A DNA stretch of 64,000 nucleotides. Origin: Ruegeria atlantica (lineage in GTDB: Bacteria > Pseudomonadota > Alphaproteobacteria > Rhodobacterales > Rhodobacteraceae). The stretch is taken from contig NZ_WQCG01000004.1 in assembly GCF_013032505.1 (NCBI RefSeq), forward strand, positions 248,001-312,000, read 5' to 3'. The position numbers and the translations under genes are program-made. Shown here one piece after another: positions 57,189 through 64,000 of the stretch (within the stretch, counting starts at the first letter, position 1; each line of letters starts with the position of its first letter). A model generated the notes under the pieces. That model was not told the origin of the DNA, ran no database searches, and worked only from the letters and a program-made list of their open reading frames with translations.

Positions 57189-57671
57189 TCAGCCTTTCGC
57201 TTTCAGGCGCAGCCCGGTCTTTTTCAGAATGCGCGTAGAATAGAGGATGTCTTTGGCCCGGCAGGCATCACCTAGGATTGCAGAGATTTCAGCGCGCTTT
57301 CTCTCGACCTCGTTCCGGTCGGCGCCGTGAACCATAGCGAACAGATTGTAAGGCCAATCGGGAAGAGCGCGAGGGCGTTCATAGCAGTGGGTGACGAAGG
57401 GCAGCGCACCGATATGCGTGCCCAGTTCAGTGATGTGGTCGTCATCCACATCCCAAACGGTCATCCCGTTTGAAGTCATGCCCAGCTTGTAGTGGTTGGG
57501 GGCGGCGGCGATGCGGCGGATTACGCCGCGCGACTTCAGTTCGGCCAGTTGGAAAAGCAGCGCACCCTCGTCCATCCCAAGTGCCTCGGCCACCTGCGCA
57601 TACGGCGCAGGTACAAGGGGCAACCCGCCCTGAAGTGCCTCGATAATCTGTCGATCTCTTGCGTCGATCAT
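57189..57671 (-). CDS. nirH: NirH, siroheme decarboxylase subunit (AsnC-like fold)
   Basis: A 160-aa protein with an Lrp/AsnC-type helix-turn-helix and RAM-like domain. In the nir cluster NirD, L, G and H together decarboxylate siroheme to 12,18-didecarboxysiroheme. Recognisable: RQIIEALQGGLPLVPAPYAQ at the start and CYERPRALPDWPYNLFAMVH, typical of the H/L type. The ATG overlaps the nirG stop by 4 bp. Confidence 0.9.
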   Translation of the reverse strand: MIDARDRQIIEALQGGLPLVPAPYAQVAEALGMDEGALLFQLAELKSRGVIRRIAAAPNHYKLGMTSNGMTVWDVDDDHITELGTHIGALPFVTHCYERPRALPDWPYNLFAMVHGADRNEVERKRAEISAILGDACRAKDILYSTRILKKTGLRLKAKG

Positions 57672-58117
57672 GCTGCCACCCGAAAGCCGATGAAAAATTC
57701 CTGCAATTTGGGGAAACAGAGAACGCGGGTCCCTGTTTCCCGTTCGATGGCATCGGCGGTGGCCTCGATCCCCTCGGGTGTTTCGGTGGCCAGCACGAAC
57801 CACATATTCAGCCGGTGCGTACGTTCATAGTTATGCGCCACCTCGGCGTGCGCATTGACTTTGGTCAGGACAGTTTCGAAATTCTCGGGCGGTACCGCCA
57901 TCGCACACAGGCAGAAAGCTCCACCCATTGCAGCAGCGTCAAAAAAAGGGCCAAAACGGGTAATCACGCGGTCTTCTTTCATACAGGACATACGGTTCAG
58001 CAATTCGCTTTCGGGAATGCCCAGTTCCTCTGCTACCGCCGAATAAGGGTTTGATACCAAGGGAAGGTCGTCCTGCATCCGGTTCAGGATTTTGCGGTCG
58101 GTTGCGTCAAGTGTCAT
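57668..58117 (-). CDS. nirG: NirG, siroheme decarboxylase subunit (AsnC-like fold)
   Basis: A 149-aa protein paralogous to NirH and NirDL, beginning DRKILNRMQDDLPLVSNPYS and containing HNYERTHRLNMWFVLATETP, the D/G-type block with the active-site His. It forms the siroheme decarboxylase with its neighbours. Overlaps nirDL by 4 bp upstream and nirH by 4 bp downstream. Confidence 0.9.
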   Translation of the reverse strand: MTLDATDRKILNRMQDDLPLVSNPYSAVAEELGIPESELLNRMSCMKEDRVITRFGPFFDAAAMGGAFCLCAMAVPPENFETVLTKVNAHAEVAHNYERTHRLNMWFVLATETPEGIEATADAIERETGTRVLCFPKLQEFFIGFRVAA

Positions 58118-59109
58118 GCAGCGGCTTCCTTCGGTTGGATAAGCGCGCCGGTTTGTTTGAAACAGCGGGTCGAAAACAGAACCTTGTGCTGTGCTCCAAA
58201 TAGTTCCGGCAGCGCGCGCGCAGTGGCCAACGCCTCAAGCGCTTCGTTGCGCGTACGGGCGTGAAACATGGAATAAAGGCTGTAGGGCCAAACCCCATCA
58301 ACCGGGCGCCGCTCATAGCACAGGGTCACTCCGGGATGGGCTGCAAGGGCAGGTCCGGCGGCGTCGATCTGTACGGTCGGCATGTCCCAGACGACCATCG
58401 CGTTGGCCGACCATCCAAGCGCCCTGTGGCGCACAATCACGCCCAGCCGCGAGATGATGCCGGCACTGTGCAGAACTTCAACCCGCCCCATTATTTTCGC
58501 CGCATCGCGGTTCAGTGATTGGGCCAGAGCGGCATAGGGTTCGGCGACCAGCGGTAGACCTGAGCTGAGGGCTTGCAGCAATGCCCGGTCGCCCTCCTGC
58601 AGGACCGAGCGGTCTACTTTGCGCGGGCCAGGCACGTTTCGTGTCTTGCCCGACATGCGAAACCCCAGATCTACGTTGAACGGACGCACCAACCGAAGAT
58701 CGAGTACTCGCAGCCCTGTGCGATGTGTGATGCGCGCCAGAGTGTTATCCACGTGTACGCGGTCTGGGCCAGTGGCCACGAACCAAAGATTCCATTCGTC
58801 TTCGCGTTGGTAGTTATGGTTCACACCCGGCTCAGCGTCGATCAGGGCGGCAACTTCTTCCAGTCTTTCGGCCGGCGCAGCAACGGCGGCCAGCGTACTT
58901 GCCGAAACCGTCCCCGGGGCAATCGTCGCGCCGACCCGAGTTATTCGGCCACTTGAACGCATTCGGGTGAGGCGATCCAGCACTTCGGCTTCGTGCAGCC
59001 CCAATATGAATGCCAACGCCTGGAATGGGCGGTCGGCTACAGGAAAATCGCGCTGAAACTCATCCAGCAGGCGTCGGTCGATTGGGTCGGTGATATGTTC
59101 CATTGTCAC
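58114..59109 (-). CDS. nirDL: NirDL fusion, siroheme decarboxylase
   Basis: A 331-aa protein with two AsnC-like units in one chain. The NirD-like half (1-150) has RRLLDEFQRDFPVADRPFQA and NHNYQREDEWNLWFVATGPD. The NirL-like half (170-331) has DRALLQALSSGLPLVAEPYA and CYERRPVDGVWPYSLYSMFH. Each half carries its own His. Fused NirDL with separate NirG and NirH is a known arrangement in denitrifiers of this kind. Its ATG overlaps the nirF stop (ATGA). Confidence 0.9.
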   Translation of the reverse strand: MTMEHITDPIDRRLLDEFQRDFPVADRPFQALAFILGLHEAEVLDRLTRMRSSGRITRVGATIAPGTVSASTLAAVAAPAERLEEVAALIDAEPGVNHNYQREDEWNLWFVATGPDRVHVDNTLARITHRTGLRVLDLRLVRPFNVDLGFRMSGKTRNVPGPRKVDRSVLQEGDRALLQALSSGLPLVAEPYAALAQSLNRDAAKIMGRVEVLHSAGIISRLGVIVRHRALGWSANAMVVWDMPTVQIDAAGPALAAHPGVTLCYERRPVDGVWPYSLYSMFHARTRNEALEALATARALPELFGAQHKVLFSTRCFKQTGALIQPKEAAA

Positions 59110-60251
59110 AAGCCCGTTCTGTGCGCGCGGGCAGTGAAAAAGATACCTGACGGGCTGTCCGCTTCTATCTCACGCAGCTTTTCGAAGTTGTGCGTGTCGT
59201 AAACCATGACCTTGTTGGCATCGCGCACGCTGATCCAGACCTCGTGCCCACGCGGGGTGAACTCCATGTGCAGAACCGCCGGGCCCGGTTTGAATTCATG
59301 AATGATTTCTTTGCTGACGCTGTCGATCACCTGGATTGTGTCGTTCAGGGGATGGGCGAAATTTACCCAAACTTGCCGCCCATCGGGCCGGGCCATGGCA
59401 AAGACCGGCTGGCCATGGGTTTGGGTACGTCCGGTTTCAGTCAAAGTTTCTGCGTCGATCCACAGAACCTCATGGTGACCAACCGCAGGCAAAACAAACT
59501 CGCGCCCTGTCAGCGCCCAGCCTTCCAGATGAGGCATCTTGTAGACGGGCAATTCCTCTTGCCCACGGCCATAGTCGGGCAGCACGCGGATTGGTTCAGG
59601 AATGTTGGCCCACAGATCCAGCGCTGTCAGACCATCCTCGCCGAACAAACCGGTGATATAAGTGCGGCCATTGGCGGTAATCAGCGCGTCATAGGGGTTC
59701 TTACCCATCTCTGGGATCTTGGTAATTTCGGGGGTGCCCGCTGAGAAGTCGGCGATCCAGGTCTCGCCCGTGTCCCACATGGTGAACACGAACCGGCGGC
59801 CTGGTGCGTCGACCAGTCCAATGGTTTTGCTTTCGGTCGGAATATCCGCGACCATCTCCAGCGTTTCGGCATTGAAGACGCGAACACCGCCCGGTTCGTA
59901 ATTTGAGACAGCCACCAGTTGACCGTCATCCGAGATAGCACCGCCGATGGCGTTGCCTGCCTGCACGACCCGGTTAACGATCTGGCGGGTGACGATATCG
60001 ACCTTGGTCAGGCCACCATCCCGTCCGAACACATAAGCGAAACGTTCGTCAGGCGAATAGACCATTGAGGCGTGGGACAGATCACCTAAGCCTTCGATCC
60101 GGGCCAACGCCGCCCGGTCAGATTGATCCACCAGCAGAACCGAACCATTGGCACGTTCGATTACCAGACCCAAATCGCCTGTAGCGGTAGGCTCGGCCTG
60201 CGCCGCTGTCATCATTAGGGTGGCTGCAAGGCTAAAGATGAGGTGTTTCAT
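59106..60251 (-). CDS. nirF: NirF, heme d1 biosynthesis propeller protein
   Basis: A 381-aa eight-bladed propeller related to the d1 domain of NirS but without a cytochrome c domain. The signal peptide LIFSLAATLMMTAAQA marks it as periplasmic; unlike some NirF proteins it has no lipobox Cys, so it should be soluble. NirF acts in the late dehydrogenation/assembly stage of heme d1. The start at 60251 has CGGAGG upstream and its first codons overlap nirC by 4 bp. Confidence 0.92.
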   Translation of the reverse strand: MKHLIFSLAATLMMTAAQAEPTATGDLGLVIERANGSVLLVDQSDRAALARIEGLGDLSHASMVYSPDERFAYVFGRDGGLTKVDIVTRQIVNRVVQAGNAIGGAISDDGQLVAVSNYEPGGVRVFNAETLEMVADIPTESKTIGLVDAPGRRFVFTMWDTGETWIADFSAGTPEITKIPEMGKNPYDALITANGRTYITGLFGEDGLTALDLWANIPEPIRVLPDYGRGQEELPVYKMPHLEGWALTGREFVLPAVGHHEVLWIDAETLTETGRTQTHGQPVFAMARPDGRQVWVNFAHPLNDTIQVIDSVSKEIIHEFKPGPAVLHMEFTPRGHEVWISVRDANKVMVYDTHNFEKLREIEADSPSGIFFTARAHRTGL

Positions 60252-60598
60252 TGTGCCTCCGATTCCAGAAGATAGCGGGCGATCCATTCGGCCTCTTCCT
60301 CGCTGATCAGAGGTCGCCACGGGGGCATTGCGGTGCCGGGGATGCCATCAAGGATAACGTCGGTCAAAACGTCAGCATCATAATGGTCCAGCGATTTGGA
60401 CCGCAGATCCGGCCCAAGGCCACCCTTCAAAGACAAGCCGTGGCACGAGCCACAATCCTGATGAACAAGGCGTTTCAGGGCGTTGCCGTCCAGCACGTCG
60501 GCGGCGAGAGCCGAGGTGGCGACGAGGACGGCTGTTGTGAGAAAAGCGCGCGAGGTCCATGCCGGGAGCCCACAATACGAAGGGATGACCCTAGCCAT
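60248..60598 (-). CDS. nirC: NirC, c-type cytochrome
   Basis: A 116-aa monoheme cytochrome c with a signal peptide (FLTTAVLVATSALA) and DCGSCHG (Cys49, Cys52, His53); the distal Met is in PGTAMPPWRPLISEEEAEWI. NirC is proposed to donate electrons in heme d1 maturation or to NirS. Start chosen at 60598 (AGGAG upstream); it overlaps the nirE stop by 8 bp and nirF by 4 bp. Confidence 0.92.
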   Translation of the reverse strand: MARVIPSYCGLPAWTSRAFLTTAVLVATSALAADVLDGNALKRLVHQDCGSCHGLSLKGGLGPDLRSKSLDHYDADVLTDVILDGIPGTAMPPWRPLISEEEAEWIARYLLESEAQ

Positions 60599-61352
60599 GA
60601 GCTTGCTCCTGCAGGTCTGCAACCGGCTGTTTGGCATATAGCGATACGACCTGACCGATGATGAATAGGGTCGGCGCTTGTAAATTTGCATCGCGTACAT
60701 CCGCCGCCAGTTGGTCCAGTCGGGAGATCAGGCGCCGTTCTTCGGTTGTGGTCGCGTTTCCAACGGCCAAAACGGGGGTCGAGCCGGGCAGATTTTCGGT
60801 CATAAGCCCCATTGCGATCTGGCCGATATTGGCGACACCCATGTAAATGACCAGCGTTGAGTCCGGGTCAGCCAGCCGTTTCCAATCCAGATCCAGTACC
60901 TTGTCGGCCTGTCTGTGACCGGTGACATACTGAACCGAGGTTGCCAGGCCGCGATGGGTCAGCGGCACTCCGGTCGCGCTGGATGCTCCTTGTGCGGCGG
61001 TGATGCCCGGCGCGTATTCAATCGCGATACCGTGGGCCATCAGATACGCGGCTTCTTCCGAACCACGTCCAAAGATCATCGGGTCGCCGCCTTTCAAACG
61101 CGCAACGCAATGACCTGCGCGGGCTTCTTTGACCAGAATTTCGTTGATGCGATCCTGTGGCACTGAATGGCATTTGGGCGCCTTTCCGACCGGGATCAGT
61201 CGCGCGCCGGGGGTGTGCATTTCCAGAATGTCAGCCGAGACTAGCCGGTCGTAAACAACCACGTCAGCCTCTTGCAGCATGCGCATCGCACGCAAGGTCA
61301 TGAGTTCGGGGTCGCCGGGACCGGCACCAATCAGAAAAACCTTACCGCTCAT
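60591..61352 (-). CDS. nirE: NirE, uroporphyrinogen-III C-methyltransferase
   Basis: A 253-aa SAM-dependent methyltransferase that makes precorrin-2, the first committed step to siroheme and heme d1. Motifs: FLIGAGPGDPELMTLRA and VARLKGGDPMIFGRGSEEA. The ATG at 61352 (MSGKVFLIG) is preferred over a TTG two codons earlier. It is the first gene of the nirECF-DL-GHJN operon, downstream of an FNR-like box. CysG-type siroheme synthesis would be the alternative role, but the operon speaks for heme d1. Confidence 0.93.
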   Translation of the reverse strand: MSGKVFLIGAGPGDPELMTLRAMRMLQEADVVVYDRLVSADILEMHTPGARLIPVGKAPKCHSVPQDRINEILVKEARAGHCVARLKGGDPMIFGRGSEEAAYLMAHGIAIEYAPGITAAQGASSATGVPLTHRGLATSVQYVTGHRQADKVLDLDWKRLADPDSTLVIYMGVANIGQIAMGLMTENLPGSTPVLAVGNATTTEERRLISRLDQLAADVRDANLQAPTLFIIGQVVSLYAKQPVADLQEQAHG

Positions 61353-61472
61353 GTGCAAACTCGCTTGGTCTATTTGTCTTCTGAACCCGGTTCCATTCGG
61401 CGATTTGAGGACGTCGCTGGGCCAACCGGGCGTGTCATGCTGGCAGGTTTGCGCATTAACTGCGCTGTTTCC

Positions 61473-61486
61473 TTGACTAAAGTTAA
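61473..61486 (-). promoter_or_regulatory. FNR/Dnr-like box upstream of nirE
   Basis: TTGAC-TAAA-GTTAA (plus strand) is a 5-N4-5 near-palindrome (one mismatched pair; CCTTGAC/GTTAAGG flanks extend it). It resembles the box before the nos operon. Centre 127 bp before the nirE start. Confidence 0.6.
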
Positions 61487-61515
61487 GGAGCGCGGGATTT
61501 GCGCCCGCGCTCCTT
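61485..61515 (-). terminator. hairpin terminator after the cupredoxin gene
   Basis: A perfect 12-bp stem (AAGGAGCGCGGG / CCCGCGCTCCTT) with a 7-nt loop lies 27 bp after the cupredoxin stop. No long T run follows, so termination may be incomplete. Its left edge overlaps the FNR-like box by two bases. Confidence 0.6.
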
Positions 61516-61542
61516 GCTTCTTGCCTGTTTACTTGCCTCGGC

Positions 61543-61944
61543 TCAGGGTTCGACGGTGACCATTCCGATCATGTTCTGCGTTTCCCAATGCGGGCCACAA
61601 AGGTATTCCTGCGGGCCGGGTGTCAGGAATGTCAGATCGACCGTTTCCTCGGGGAACAGCCTGTCACTTTCAGGTTCGCTGCCATCCTTAAGCAGGACCG
61701 AGTGGCTGGTCCGCTTGTCGACATTGACCCACCGGACAGTGGTGCCGGCCTTCACGGTCAGTTCGGCTGGGCAGAAATTGTATTTGTACATCAGCACTAC
61801 TTCGGCGTCCTCGACCGCCGAGGTTGGCTGGCCAAAAAGCGTGAGATACCGGTCTTCGGCTTCGGCGCACAGCTCGACAGTGTCCTCGGCCCATGCGGGC
61901 GAGGACAGAAAAAGCAGGGCAGGAAGAAGGTGTTGGGGTTTCAT
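61543..61944 (-). CDS. periplasmic cupredoxin-domain protein of the nirS unit
   Basis: A 133-aa small blue-copper-like protein: signal peptide (LLPALLFLSSPAWA), then a plastocyanin/azurin fold. Likely type-1 copper ligands: His81 (RTSHSVLLKDG), Cys116 and His119 (EYLCGPHWETQNM) and Met125 or Met128. Extra Cys26 and Cys58 could form a disulphide. In nirS operons the electron donor is often a cytochrome c or pseudoazurin; this protein may donate to NirS or NosZ. It lies 55 bp after the nirT-like gene. It starts with AAAGGAG upstream. Confidence 0.82.
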   Translation of the reverse strand: MKPQHLLPALLFLSSPAWAEDTVELCAEAEDRYLTLFGQPTSAVEDAEVVLMYKYNFCPAELTVKAGTTVRWVNVDKRTSHSVLLKDGSEPESDRLFPEETVDLTFLTPGPQEYLCGPHWETQNMIGMVTVEP

Positions 61945-61971
61945 CGTCCAAGTCTCCTTTCCAAAATGGGG

Positions 61972-61994
61972 TGGGGCCGGAGTGCCCGGCCCCA
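61972..61994 (-). repeat. intercistronic hairpin between the nirT-like and cupredoxin genes
   Basis: TGGGGCCGG and CCGGCCCCA pair over 9 bp around a 5-nt loop in the short gap. Possible RNA processing or stability element or attenuator; no T run. Confidence 0.6.
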
Positions 61995-61999
61995 ATCCG

Positions 62000-63787
62000 C
62001 TATTGTTTGACCACATTGATGAAGGCGGCGTCGTCGTCCAATGCCAGGCTGGTGTCCAGCGTGACATGGTGGAACCGGGCGGCGGCGAAATCGTCATGGA
62101 TCGCAAAACCAACTGTATAGGTCTGGCCGGACTCGAGCGGGACGTCACCCGGCGCGCCCGAGTTCAGCGGCCGGGTAAAGACCACGGTCCACATGCCACC
62201 GGACAGGTTCGCCGAGGCTGCAATTTCACCGTCATTAACCACGCGCTGTTCCAGCAGATAGCCGTTTGTCGCGCTGCCATCGGCGTAGACGCGCATCAGG
62301 TCAAGATAGGTGCCGTCGGCCAGGTACTGCTCGATCTGTGCTTCGGCCTCCAGCTTGTCCCAACCGCCTAGTGCCTTGCCGCGGCGACCTTTGATTTCGA
62401 CATCCGTGCGGCTTTCGCTGATGTACTTGGTTACGGTGTCCTGCGCGGACATGCGACCTGCGACGTCACCATTGGCGGCAATCGCATCCGCGCCGGGGTC
62501 AAAGGGCATATAGCTGTTGTCGGCGTGGCATGAGGCCCAGCAGCCTACCTGATCACCCAACTCGATTCCGGTGCCGGTGATCATCATGGCGACCTTTATC
62601 TGGTTGTTGGGATCCATTTTGCCGCCATCCACGAAGGGTGCAGGGTTGTGGCCTGCATCCGGCCATTGCAGGCGGACATACAGGTTTTCGTTATCATGCG
62701 CTGCCTGAACGGTTGCGTCGATTACGCCGCGTTTGCCGGGGATCGGTGTTGGTTCCAATTCGCCGCCTGCAACAATCTTATTGCCGATCGTGTCCAGCTC
62801 TTTGGCGTGGCAGGTCGTACACTGGTCTCCACCTTTGGTCAGAGGACGGGCACCACCGTGGAATTTACCATTCTGGACCCATTCAAACGAAGCCTGACCG
62901 GGGTAGAACAGTTTCAAATCGGCCGTGGCAACTGCGTTCCAGTCGATATCCGCGTCAACATCATCACCACCCCCGCTTGCGGGCGCTGCAGCTTCCTCAC
63001 CGTTGGATTTGGCGCGTTCTTCGGCCAAAGCCGCATCCACCGCCGCTGCGATCTGAGTCTGCACGGCTTCATGTTGCGCCTGTTTGGCGGCTTTCTCGGT
63101 CTCGGCTTCTGCGGCTTCCTTGGCTTCGATCCGTTCAAGGCTCGCCATGTATTCCGGCGGGATCTGGCGGATAAAGTCCGGATTCGGTGCTTCGAGTTTT
63201 TCCAGATACTCTTCGTCGGCCCGGTCGCGGGCGTCCGAGTGCGCAATCCCCTTGTGACAGTCGATACAGGTTTGGCCCACGGTCATGGCGTTCAGGTGCT
63301 GCTGACGCGCGCGGGGTTTCTGGAATTCAGGCATCATCGATTCAAAGTCGTGACAGTTGCGGCATTCACGTGAGTCAGTGGCCTTCATCCGTTCCCACTC
63401 ATTCATCGCCAGATGCACGCGTTTGGCTTCGAACTTCTCACGCGTGTTGATGGTGCCAACCACCTTGCCGTACAGTTCTTTGGATGCCTTGATCTTGCGG
63501 ATCATCTTGTGCGTCCAGTCCTTGGGCACGTGACAGTCGGAACAGACGGCGCCCACGCCAGACCGGTTCACGTCATGGATGGTTCCGGTGTATTCTTCGT
63601 AGACGAAGTCGCGCATCTCGTGACACGAAATACAGAATTCCTTGGTATTGGTTGCTTCCATGGCGGTGTTGAAACCACCCCAGAAGATGATGCCGCCGAC
63701 AAAGGCTGCGGCAATACCGGCCACGGGCATTCCCCACAGGAAATACCGGCGCCAGATCGGTTTTTTCTTATCCGGTTCGGAAGTCAT
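62000..63787 (-). CDS. NapC/NirT-type multiheme cytochrome c fused to an ethylbenzene-dehydrogenase-like heme domain
   Basis: A 595-aa protein. Residues 1-190 are a NapC/NirT tetraheme quinol dehydrogenase: one membrane helix (15-38) and four CxxCH hemes (52-56, 82-86, 142-146, 174-178). A charged Ala/Glu-rich linker follows (215-275). The C-terminal domain (285-595) looks like the heme-binding subunit domain of ethylbenzene/DMSO-reductase-type enzymes, with a fifth CxxCH (323-327) and a CWASCH site (416-421, CxxxCH spacing). The domain identity is inferred from motifs. It should take electrons from quinol to the NirS system. The start at 63787 has CGGAG upstream. NirT of Pseudomonas stutzeri is shorter. 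Confidence 0.85.
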   Translation of the reverse strand: MTSEPDKKKPIWRRYFLWGMPVAGIAAAFVGGIIFWGGFNTAMEATNTKEFCISCHEMRDFVYEEYTGTIHDVNRSGVGAVCSDCHVPKDWTHKMIRKIKASKELYGKVVGTINTREKFEAKRVHLAMNEWERMKATDSRECRNCHDFESMMPEFQKPRARQQHLNAMTVGQTCIDCHKGIAHSDARDRADEEYLEKLEAPNPDFIRQIPPEYMASLERIEAKEAAEAETEKAAKQAQHEAVQTQIAAAVDAALAEERAKSNGEEAAAPASGGGDDVDADIDWNAVATADLKLFYPGQASFEWVQNGKFHGGARPLTKGGDQCTTCHAKELDTIGNKIVAGGELEPTPIPGKRGVIDATVQAAHDNENLYVRLQWPDAGHNPAPFVDGGKMDPNNQIKVAMMITGTGIELGDQVGCWASCHADNSYMPFDPGADAIAANGDVAGRMSAQDTVTKYISESRTDVEIKGRRGKALGGWDKLEAEAQIEQYLADGTYLDLMRVYADGSATNGYLLEQRVVNDGEIAASANLSGGMWTVVFTRPLNSGAPGDVPLESGQTYTVGFAIHDDFAAARFHHVTLDTSLALDDDAAFINVVKQ

Positions 63788-63861
63788 GTCCGGGCTCCGT
63801 TTTGGCTGTCTTGTCTGGCCTTGGATGGCAGGCCGGTGAGTTTGGCTGAGTGAACAAACGA

Positions 63862-63892
63862 GGAAAGGGCGGGCGAGGGGCCCGCCCTTTCC
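63862..63892 (-). terminator. hairpin between nirS and the nirT-like gene
   Basis: GGAAAGGGCGGG (63862-63873) pairs perfectly with CCCGCCCTTTCC (63881-63892) over 12 bp with a 7-nt loop. It lies just after the nirS stop. The T run is weak, so it may be a partial terminator or attenuator that lowers downstream expression. Confidence 0.6.
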
Positions 63893-63911
63893 GAAGTTGG
63901 TTGCGAAACCG

Positions 63912-64000
63912 TCAGGTGACGTGGTTCGACCGGTTGTAGACGTTGAATTTTCCGGTCGGTGCAAACAGCCCTTTCACGCGGCCGATCTCTTCCAGCGTCT
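63912..64000 (-). CDS. nirS: cytochrome cd1 nitrite reductase NirS (3' end only)
   Basis: The last 28 codons of a gene entering from the right edge. The visible C-terminus contains [18 protein letters not shown], which matches the [10 protein letters not shown] end of NirS. NirS reduces nitrite to NO in the periplasm with hemes c and d1. The remainder lies outside the window. It precedes the nirT-like and cupredoxin genes and fits the heme d1 genes downstream. NirN has a related C-terminus but is already accounted for. Confidence 0.85.
   Translation of the reverse strand, partial: TLEEIGRVKGLFAPTGKFNVYNRSNHVT

Noticed and set aside
56214..57275. Plus-strand frame opposite nirJ
   Set aside because: Shadow of nirJ, whose radical-SAM motifs are intact on the minus strand.

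Overview
The window reads as chromosome of a marine alphaproteobacterium of the Rhodobacterales (Roseobacter group). This rests on protein character and gene content: RpoE-ChrR next to a DUF1365 protein, an ALDH16-type aldehyde dehydrogenase beside deoC, tmpAB-type phosphonate oxygenases, many methylated-amine catabolism genes and an nirS-type denitrification cluster. Coding density is high. No stretch over about 300 bp lacks a gene, and I saw no insertion sequence, prophage or CRISPR array.

Layout. (1) 1-10.5 kb: a BCCT betaine-type transporter (cut by the window edge) faces an operon reading leftwards, namely an MttB-superfamily methyltransferase, two DMGDH/sarcosine-dehydrogenase-like flavoproteins and a class-III aminotransferase. 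The operon is divergent from a LysR regulator across an AGTAT-N11-ATACT box. (2) 10.7-16.7 kb: housekeeping genes (rpsO, truB, rbfA, dapB) with an RTX-repeat protein, a DUF1643 protein, a phosphodiester-glycosidase-like protein and a Tat-exported orphan between them. (3) 16.7-20.1 kb: tmpA-tmpB plus an AllA-like cupin, divergent from a second LysR gene. TmpAB should turn 2-trimethylaminoethylphosphonate into glycine betaine and phosphate. (4) 20.1-28.9 kb: an SdhAF4-like protein, RsmB-family rRNA methyltransferase, heparinase II/III, purH, lspA, a lipoprotein and an M16 peptidase pair. (5) 28.9-33.0 kb: deoC, an ALDH16-type aldehyde dehydrogenase and a dienoyl-CoA-reductase-like SDR. (6) 33.1-37.1 kb: a SitABCD/TroABCD-type metal ABC importer behind a promoter covered by two palindromes. 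(7) 37.4-44.9 kb: mutL, rmuC, rpoE-chrR and small genes. (8) 45.0 kb to the end: tRNA-Ser(GCT), then a long leftward denitrification block: nosX L Y F D Z R, a Cys-rich leader gene, a small membrane protein, nirN J H G DL F C E, a cupredoxin, a NapC/NirT fusion protein and the 3' end of nirS.

How it fits together. Phosphonate oxidation (tmpAB) yields glycine betaine. A betaine-type carrier and a stepwise N-demethylation operon lie 10 kb away, so the left third is specialised for methylated onium compounds. The right third supplies nitrite reductase, its heme d1 pathway and N2O reductase with its maturation factors. FNR/Dnr-like boxes lie upstream of both the nirE operon and the nos operon.

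Most unusual points: the logic of the MttB/flavoprotein/aminotransferase operon, the third gene of the tmp operon, the NirT protein with a C-terminal extra-heme domain, the Tat-exported protein with faint AlaRS-like patterning, the paired metal-regulator operators, and small unassigned genes in the nir/nos block. All family calls are from reading the sequence; no database search was run.
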